A DNA stretch of 64,000 nucleotides, taken from contig JAGYXB010000665.1 of NCBI GenBank assembly GCA_022495005.1, positions 868,001-932,000 of the forward strand, written 5' to 3'. Of the stretch, positions 56,528-64,000 are shown piece by piece. The notes under the pieces were generated by a model. It saw only the letters and a program-made list of their open reading frames with translations. It was not told the DNA's origin and ran no database searches. Position 1 is the stretch's first letter. Each line of letters begins with the position of its first letter. Source of the stretch: Rhyacophila brunnea (taxonomy: Eukaryota; Arthropoda; Insecta; Trichoptera; Rhyacophilidae). The position numbers and the translations under genes are program-made.

Positions 56528-58236
56528 ATTCCAAAACCGGTGGTCCGCGAGTCGTCTAGTCAAATTATGCAAATGTAGAAAAAAAGATTAAAATCAATAT
56601 TTATTAAATCATACCTACATATAATTATATATACAAATAAATAGGTTACAAATTTACATGGAATTACAATATCGCAAAATAATAACGAAATTATAGATAA
56701 TTAAAAATTATTTTCTCATGTTTTTCAAAGGACGGGTTTACATAATTAAAATGAACATATTTCAATGCGGACGGGACTGGGAAGAACGTGTTGCTCTGTT
56801 ACACTATGCGACATATAGTCAGCATTCTGCAACACTGATTTTTGTTATTTACTTAAAACTAAAAACTATTGATTTGGTCTGAGCGACTAAATAAAGACAT
56901 TTACGATATAATCCCAAAATAAAATGAATTTGTAAACGATAAAAGTTTAATTTTTTAATAAAAAAAAATAGTCGGATTATGAAAGAAAAAAAAAGAATTC
57001 GACTTCAGAATGAAAGTTTGTATGCGCTTCGCCCTTTTGAATTTGATAACACCTAGGCTAGATTTAATAAGGAAAATATTCAGGAACAAAAAGGACATTA
57101 ACTGCTATGGTCCTTTTTGTCTTTTTGAATTATTAATAATTAATAGTATAATAATTAATAATTGATATACTTTTATGAAAATATAAATTCATGGTATTTT
57201 GAAAAGTTTGAATATTTTTTTCTTTAAGGGAGAGGCACGCCAGCAGAGAACCTAGCGGAAAATTCGAAGCTTGCAATTTGAGATTTTTTTTTGATAATTT
57301 ACAATTTCAACTGTATTAATTAATAAATATGTATCTGAAAATATTAAAAAGATTTTTTTTTTATTTAAAGATAAACTTACAATTGTAAAAAAAAGTAATA
57401 AAATGTGAATTCGTTGCAGGGTCATATCTTATTAATACATTATGTTTTATGGTCATATTTATTATTAAAATTTAGTTTATTAAGTTTTCAATTTTTTGTC
57501 GTTTAGATTTTTGACTAATTCATCATTTTATTATTTTTTATATTTATTTTAAAAAACAACGATTTAAAAAAAAAGTTTATAACTTGAAATCCTTTTTATT
57601 TATATCAAATTGAGCTTCAATATTGGGTCTATACCTAAAATAAAATTTGATATAAACAAAAAGGATTCCAAGTTATAAGTACAAATTTATATTTTTATAA
57701 AAATCGATGTTTTTTAAAATAAATATAAAAAATTTAAAAACGATGAATTAGTCAAAAATCTAACGACGAAAAATTGAAAACTTAATAAACTAAATTTTAA
57801 TAATACATATGACCATAAAAATATAATCTAATAATAAAATGTGACTCTGCAACGAATTCACATTTTTATACAATTGTAAGTTTATCTTTAAATTAAAAAA
57901 AGATTAAAAATCTTTTTAATGTTTTCAGATACATATTTATTAATTAATACAGTTGAAATTGTAAATTATCAAAAAAAAATCTCTAATTGCAAGCTTCGTA
58001 TTTTCCGCTAGGTTCTCTGGTGGCATGCCTCTCCCCCTTAATTATGATTTTTTTTAAAATTTACATTACCTACTTTATTTTATATTAATAAATTTTAAGT
58101 ACCTATGTCTTATTTTTTATATGTTTATGGGGTTAAATTTTGAAGAGTGGTTTTGATAATATATGTGGTCCGCGAAATTTCATTAACATTATAAGAGGTC
58201 CACGAAACCAAAAAGGTTGCGGAATATTAGCTTGTA
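56528..58236. mobile_element. degenerate hAT-like element containing a foldback
   Basis: Left CAGTATTCCAAAACCGGTGGTCCGCGAG and right, inverted, CTAATATTCCGCAACC with GTCCACGAA resemble hAT ends of the CAG-N-TCCxxAACC type. No 8-bp duplication is visible. Half of it is occupied by the foldback at 57229-58041. Confidence 0.45.
57229..58041. repeat. 813-bp foldback with about 390-bp arms
   Basis: The left arm begins AAGGGAGAGGCACGCCAGCA and the right arm ends with its complement TGGTGGCATGCCTCTCCCCCTT. The arms stay alignable to a short spacer around 57625-57640 (AATATTGGGTCTATACC). No ORF. A single-arm relative lies at 2210-2570. Confidence 0.85.
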
Positions 58237-59494
58237 CGAGTATAGCGAGGTGGACCAATCGAGCCGTGATTATGGCATAAGTTCAATCCGTGGTGTGCAT
58301 CATAAATAGTAAAATATAATATTTTTATGTTCAGTACCTAAGTAAATTGTATCAGTAAAATACTGAAAATAAAATAAAATTCAAATGCAAGTCTCGTAAT
58401 TATGGACGTCCTGGCACTTTTTTTAATCAGCCTACTTTCCTTCAACAGACAATTTTCGCCACTGATATACTGCCCTGCTAACTAAAAAGACAGTGTTTTT
58501 GGTTTTAGTGAAATGAGAACATAATCTCTAAATATACACTGTCTATTTAGATAGTATGTCAAAACAATTATTTTATATAAGAGAAAGAGTAGTTTAAAAC
58601 TTGGGTTCTTCTTTTTACCTTAGCAAGGCAGTATATTATATTTATAAGATTATAAAGTGTTTTTTAAAACAGCCATAATAGAACATTTCTCACATAATTG
58701 GCACATTTTAAGAAATTCTTTATTTATTAAAGAGTATATTCAAATTGAAATAAAAATATGATAAAGTACATTTCATTACGATGATATAACTACTTTTATC
58801 TTTTGTAAACCCTTTCATTAGTTCGTAAAGCCTATCATCAAAACTGAGTAAGTACACCGTTTTAGTGAACAAAATGTGAATCATTTTTATTACTTATTTA
58901 TGTGAGTATTTGAGTTTGAAAAAATACGAATAATAGATGGTATCTTATCCGCGTGTGAAAATATGAAGCCAGCTCTGAAAAGTATTCAAATCGACTACTA
59001 GAATATTTGAAAATGGTAATATTTTTGAAAGCAAACATTTTGATATTTTTCAGGCAAATGCTTTTCATGCGCCTCTAAACGCGTGATATTAATTTCAGGT
59101 CAGCGATCTAGATTTTTTTTTTTAAATTATAAACATTTTTTCATATCATATTATGAATCAGTAAAATATAAATAACTTTATTTAAAATTCAAAACAGTCT
59201 CTGTAAATACGTAACTGCAGGAAAGTTTCTATATATTTTTGCATCCTAATTCCACTTTAAAATACATCGCCTGTAATTTTCAATACGTGTCACAAAGGCT
59301 GGCACCATATTGGTCTTTCAAAATGTTTCATTTTGAAATATTCGCTTGGAAGCTGACACTACATCCATAATAATTATTACTGTACGTCACCTACCACTCA
59401 ATGGTTCGCTAACTACTAGCCACTGGCTCTGAAATTCTTTTGAAACATAATAATATAAACACAAAAATTTTACGTGTTTCAGTATATTAAATCA
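58237..59494. other. unassigned AT-rich DNA
   Basis: No supported gene, RNA or repeat found. Confidence 0.5.
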
Positions 59495-59780
59495 TCATCA
59501 GCTGGATTACAGCTTCCACTAGTTCTTCGCTGCCAGCTAAGCAGCTTGAACACTTAATAACTTCAGCAGGTCTATTCTAACGTAGCACTTAACAATGTCG
59601 TATCCAGGCAGTTAATTATCATGGGATGTCAACTATAATGCATGATGTTTTTTTTAATATGGCTGGTCATGACCAGATTAGATTTTTTTTTATCCAATTG
59701 AAGATTATAATCGCACCCATTTGGAATCGAGTAAGGCGCAGTGCCGTATGTTAACAATCGTTATAGATAACCGCCTTGTT
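59495..59780 (-). mobile_element. decayed RTE-like LINE 3' fragment
   Basis: ATCATCATCAGCTGGATTAC and a block GATTATAATCGCACCCATTT plus GGAATCGAGTAAGGC shared with 50527-50560. Too decayed to translate. Confidence 0.4.
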
Positions 59781-60234
59781 TGTGGAATTGGTCCGAGTGA
59801 TATCCGCGTATTTTTTTAAATATATATATTTATTTATTATTATCATTTTATATATTTCGAATATCCCTCGAGGGACTTTTTTCTATTACGGTTGACAGCA
59901 AACTGACTTCATCCATACTTGCTGGTATTTCCTGATGATACGAGATTTTAAGTTATTTATAATTTCTTAGTTAGAAACAGGTTAGAGGGTGGGTGGGTGG
60001 GTGTATTGTCTACCTATTTTATTCCTTAATTAGACTCCTTTACTTTAGACTGAATGGATACTATCCGTGATTCCATTTGACTTACTTTCTCTTGCGTATG
60101 CTTACATACTATAGTTTTAAGGTTAGGAGAGCCGAGAGGTCTATATTCAGTTTTCTGATTTATACGAGTGTAATTAGAAACTCTAGTAGTATTGACTTTT
60201 GTGTACCTGTTAATTAACTTAGAATTTGGGAAAA

Positions 60235-60400
60235 TCAATTATTGTTTGTTCTCCCAAGGTGCAGAACTAACCTGCTAATGGTAATACCAATTGGGAAATC
60301 AATAACTATATTTAATCAAATCGCTTCGAATATTGTTACATTAAGTAATATGAGTTTATGTGGATGTTATTTTATAATTTTTTAAGATAGGGTCTACTAA
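60235..60400 (+). pseudogene. LINE ORF2 C-terminus fragment, second copy
   Basis: Nucleotide match to the complement of 22740-22915 (TTGTTCTCCCAAGGTGCAGA, ACTAACCTG, CCAATTGGGAA, AATCGCTTCG). More decayed, with stops. Confidence 0.55.
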
Positions 60401-61216
60401 ATTCACTTGGAGTGCTTTAATCTACTATTGTTTTGTAATTTGTGTTGTTCGTTATGTTAAATTAATATATATTTTGTAAATTTGAATTCTAAATTTGCAA
60501 TTTTAATGAATTATGTTATTATAATGAAAATACTAACCCGGATATAATATTTCCATAACGTACTGATTCATTTGCATAATATTATGTCAGTAGTCTAGTA
60601 GTACACTATCTAAGTAGATGTCTTGGTATTCAGATTATTTCAATTTCGATTCTTGGTAGACAAAACTATTTAGGTTTTGTAAACAATACTCTTAAGATTT
60701 CACACCATAAAATGTAATCATTACCACACAAGATTTTCAAAAGGAATTAATTTGTACCAATATAATAACAATTATAACCAAAATTAGACCACGGTAAAGT
60801 ATTTTGAAATATAATACAAATAATAAATCTTCACTGTTCACCGTCAAAATTATAATATAGGTAATTTACTATTTTACCTTTAATGTGGAATTAACGTGAC
60901 TGTCCTAATACCGGAATAAATATAAAACCACCATAGATATGAATGACTTCATGGATTGATAAAATACACAATGAACAAGAAAGTTAAGATAATGTTTTTA
61001 AATAGTATGTACACGACAATTTACAAATAAATGGACTAAAACAACATTTTTAAAAAAAACTTGTCAATAAATAATTATTATCATAAAACTATTTGTCGAT
61101 AAGTAAACAGTTGGTATATTTTATTGGTATAAATAGATAAGAGCCATCTTGTATCCGAGAATTGCCGTGCAACTATGCGATCAAAATATGCCGTCGCTCG
61201 CACAAAAGTAATTTAC

Positions 61217-61286
61217 CAAAAACATATCTCAAAACTTCTATCCTTTTGTCCGTTTTGTTTTCCATGACGTCCACGTTGGGAACCAT
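61217..61286 (-). CDS. possible first coding exon of an unknown gene
   Basis: ATG in an AAAATGG context, reading MVPNVDVMENKTDKRIEVLR and YVF, then G|GTAAAT donor, phase 1 out. Upstream on this strand lies the most GC-rich stretch of the area (61290-61440: GTCGACGTCGTCGAGTCGAC, CCGGCGCGAC), which looks like a CpG-rich promoter. No second exon was identified in the next kilobases, so this is tentative. Confidence 0.25.
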
Positions 61287-62221
61287 TTTACTGCAGAGCA
61301 GAGTCGCGCCGGCCAGAGTACACGTGTACAGGTGTCACATTGATTGATAGTCAACGTGTGCCAGGTAATAAACGCCGTCGACTCGACGACGTCGACGGGA
61401 AACGGAAGCCCAAGGATGCGAAACGCTGCGCCAAGTGAATATTTTTTCGTCGACTTTTCATATAAATCATAATTAATAACGAACTAGTTGGCTCGCATAA
61501 CTTTCTCGAGAAAAAATATTTCAGAGATTTATGTGTTCATGTATTTTCGCCGAATCACCACAGACCGGCTGGAAATATGTAAATTTGTTCACTTACATAA
61601 TAATATGCTCCTATAAAATTGCTGGTTGTTCTGGTTAAAAAAAACTTTTGACTTTCTGTACACATTATGTATTTATACTATAATATAATAAATATCTGCA
61701 AAACTGCTATGCCATTTTCAATTTTCGGTCAAAAAATAAATTAAAAACTTCAATTAAATATATAATATGTATATATTATATTTATATACTTTTTTGTTTT
61801 ATACTCGGAAATCTTTTAGTTGATTGGGTACCTATTATGTGGATGTGTGAACTTTTACATACATATTGTAAGATTGGGATGTATGGTTACCTTCCGCTAT
61901 AGAGATTCACAAAGCGAAATTTAAATTTGAGGGATTAGTGTAGTTAGAAATAGAATCACCTACGTGACCAATCAATGCTTATAATGATACGAAGACATTC
62001 AAACATAAATACTAAAAATACAATTTCACAGTAGTTATTAATTAATTTAACATTTACAGCAAGAGGCACCTAGGGATAAAGCCTTCTAGGCTCAGAATAG
62101 GAAAAAAATAACGGTGTTTTAACATCGTAACGTTTTACTTCACAACTATTCCGTTTAATCTCCGAAGAAGATATCCCTTTCTCGAATAGTGACGTATATA
62201 CGACCGTTGAAAAAGTATCGT

Positions 62222-62320
62222 TACCATTGTGGCCAAGCAGTTGCAGCGTCGGATTATAATTTCGGGGATTATAACTTCCATTCTGTAGGTCCTTATGATC
62301 TTCTTAGGATTGAACATGGT
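62222..62320 (+). mobile_element. SINE with internal deletion (Leu/Ser-type head)
   Basis: TTGTGGCCAAGCAGTTGCAG (A-box half of the head) joins directly to ACTTCCATTCTGTAGG and TTCTTAGGATTGAACATGG (the 3' part of 12066-12366). The B box and most of the body are missing. Confidence 0.5.
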
Positions 62321-63364
62321 AACATAACAAATAATAATAATATTGATCAATAAATACACCATTTTGTTGACGATGATTTGATAGTTGTTTTTAGTGGATG
62401 TGCCAAAAACCCGCAGTAACTGAAACATTTTTTAGTGCATAACTGCAATATATTTTTTAAAATATTGTATAGATACGTTATTTATTTTAAGAGCCATTCC
62501 GCATGGTTAGATACCTACATAAACACATAATATATAATTACATTATCGTTATTGTTGGCAACACAATACAGAATTTTTCTAATACCTAGTAAATGTGTCA
62601 TTCGATACAATATCAAATACGAAGTATCGATTCTTTTTCTTTCCATAATATGACGATTGACGACCCTGGTTATAGAAAAAGATTTTTGAAAAGAAGTTTG
62701 CCGCATTTCATGTATCGCCACCAATTGCCTTTTCAATCAAAACTAGGTTAACAGCGTCTGGGTGGAATTAGATGGGGCGGGACTATGAGTGGTTTACTGA
62801 AACCACCCCCCCTCCCAATATGTATTTTTAAAAATCACATGAATACCCAATTAGAGTCAAAAATCAATTTACATCATTTATATTCATAATTTATTTAGTA
62901 TTGTAATTTTTCACATTGCATAAGATATCTTCAAAAGCAATTTTGCTTCTGTTTGATTGGGTGTAACATCGTTCGCCGAATGTCATTGGCAATTATTACT
63001 ATTTCATTTTAAATGACTGGCAGACACTCTACCGTGAAACATCACGGTCGGCAAAACAGTTTCCGTAAATAAACATATTCTATTAGAGTATAGATACAAT
63101 TTTACCACGTTTTTATTAGCTCGTATTCTTGTTTGTCCGGTACAGATTTTTTCTTGTGTGTCCAGTACATTTTTTCTTGTTTGTTTGTAGATTTGTATTG
63201 GACGATTGAAGATTTTTAAATAACCTCTCGACTAGCTAGACATTTGAAACTTTTAGAATATATCAAAACACGACGACAATGCATTCTTTTAATACCATTT
63301 TAAAGTAGAATTGAATTCATTTTCAGTTAATTCTGTTTTGTATGGAAAGTTATGGAAAGTAGTC

Positions 63365-63424
63365 GGTTGCTAAGGGGGTCCTAGCAACTAAATTATTAAT
63401 ATATACGTGCGTTACTATGGAAAT
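63365..63424 (+). promoter_or_regulatory. candidate RFX/X-box promoter of a rightward gene
   Basis: GTTACTATGGAAAT (63411-63424) differs at one position from the X-box consensus GTHNYYATRRNAAC. Just upstream GTTGCTA and TAGCAAC (63366-63372 and 63382-63388) form an inverted half-site pair. A strong donor CGTG|GTAAGT follows at 63564/63565, as expected for a non-coding first exon. Confidence 0.25.
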
Positions 63425-63821
63425 CAATATAAAATGTCAAAATGACATTTCAATATTCTATAATATTTATTCATTAATTTATATCTAGTACCTACAATAA
63501 AAAGTTTTTATCAATACATAGAATTGTCAAGTTTATATGATGCAACAGAAAATTTAAAAACGTGGTAAGTATATAAAAATAACTTTTTAAATAATGAATT
63601 CATATATTTTTAGTTTTCCTTTATAATATGTATATGGCAATATAATAATATCGTATCTTTTCTGACTATATGACCAAAGACACGAGAACGCGTCACTTGC
63701 AGGTGGCCGAGAGACGTTCTTTAATGTCAAGCTGAGACATTAATTTGTGCATCTGGCCGTCCATAGAGAGAAAAATGATCACTTGTGGTGTCGAAGGGAG
63801 GTCACGAAAGCTTGCGCCTTC

Positions 63822-64000
63822 GGGTTAGTGGGTTAGCGAGATTTAAAATAGTAAAGCAAATCATGGTAAGTACACCATGATTTGCTTGGCGTTTCCGCTT
63901 CATAAATCTAATTAGTCAGCCAAATATGGAACTGCCGTAAAACATATGAGATCATGGTGGAATTACTTTGTTAATAGTGCGAAGCATTGTTTTTCTAATC
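63822..64000. mobile_element. partial copy of the 31-kb hAT MITE, running off the window
   Basis: AGCGAGATTTAAAATAGTAAAGCAAATCATGG and GTCAGCCAAATATGGAACTG are the complement of 31300-31445. The terminus of the element is not reached before the window ends. Confidence 0.6.

Noticed and set aside
62755..62820. G-rich/C-rich hairpin around GGGGCGGGAC and CCACCCCCCC as a regulatory structure
   Set aside because: Pairing is short and no gene or repeat copy supports a function.

Overview
The window is strongly AT-rich animal nuclear DNA, with introns, GT-AG splice sites and dense, decayed transposable elements. Nothing in it is bacterial. The AT bias, the abundant TAGGTA/TACCTA words, mariner, pogo-like, hAT and RTE-like elements, and a secreted multi-domain C-type lectin suggest a hemipteran insect. 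An aphid is my best guess, but this is inference and not proof.

The only gene I can reconstruct confidently lies on the minus strand between 42060 and 30770. It has a signal-peptide exon, a probable 10-nt microexon and twelve exons that each encode half of a C-type lectin-like domain (CTLD). The exons follow a strict order: CTLD-a first half (261 nt), CTLD-a second half (183 nt), CTLD-b first half (252 nt), CTLD-b second half (189 nt), with the whole set present three times. Every junction between CTLD exons is phase 1, no CTLD exon has an internal stop, and there is no new start or signal exon between units. The simplest reading is one secreted protein of about 900 residues with six CTLDs. 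The sugar/calcium motif of the CTLD-a copies differs: EPN, QPN and QPD.

Region by region. 1-6.7 kb: AT-rich DNA, an inverted-repeat element (856-2076), one arm of a foldback family and microsatellites. 7.43-8.73 kb: a dead mariner. 10.8-12.5 kb: an RTE-like 3' end and tRNA-derived SINEs. 13.25-15.48 kb: a complete but dead DNA transposon whose protein carries a DNCAGQNKN motif. 15.9-16.6 kb: a SINE and a 390-bp Mutator-like element made of a CGGGATTT minisatellite. 17.6-19.7 kb: a hAT element with an internal LINE fragment. 19.7-21.4 kb: a pogo-like element. 22.2-22.6 kb: a near-perfect foldback. 22.7-28.4 kb: LINE fragments and a second 9-bp-TSD element. 29.5-42.1 kb: the lectin gene, its introns enlarged by SINEs, a hAT MITE and a repeat carrying a hammerhead-ribozyme core. 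43-54 kb: RTE-like LINE pieces, SINEs, a hAT (51.4 kb) and an LTR-like segment. 56.5-58.2 kb: a hAT-like element containing an 0.8-kb foldback. 58-64 kb: mostly unassigned, with two possible first exons of other genes and an inverted copy of the hAT MITE's interior at the right edge.

Apart from the lectin gene, the coding signal is broken transposase or reverse transcriptase. The lectin is predicted to be extracellular (immune recognition, saliva or another secretion). The sequence alone does not decide which.
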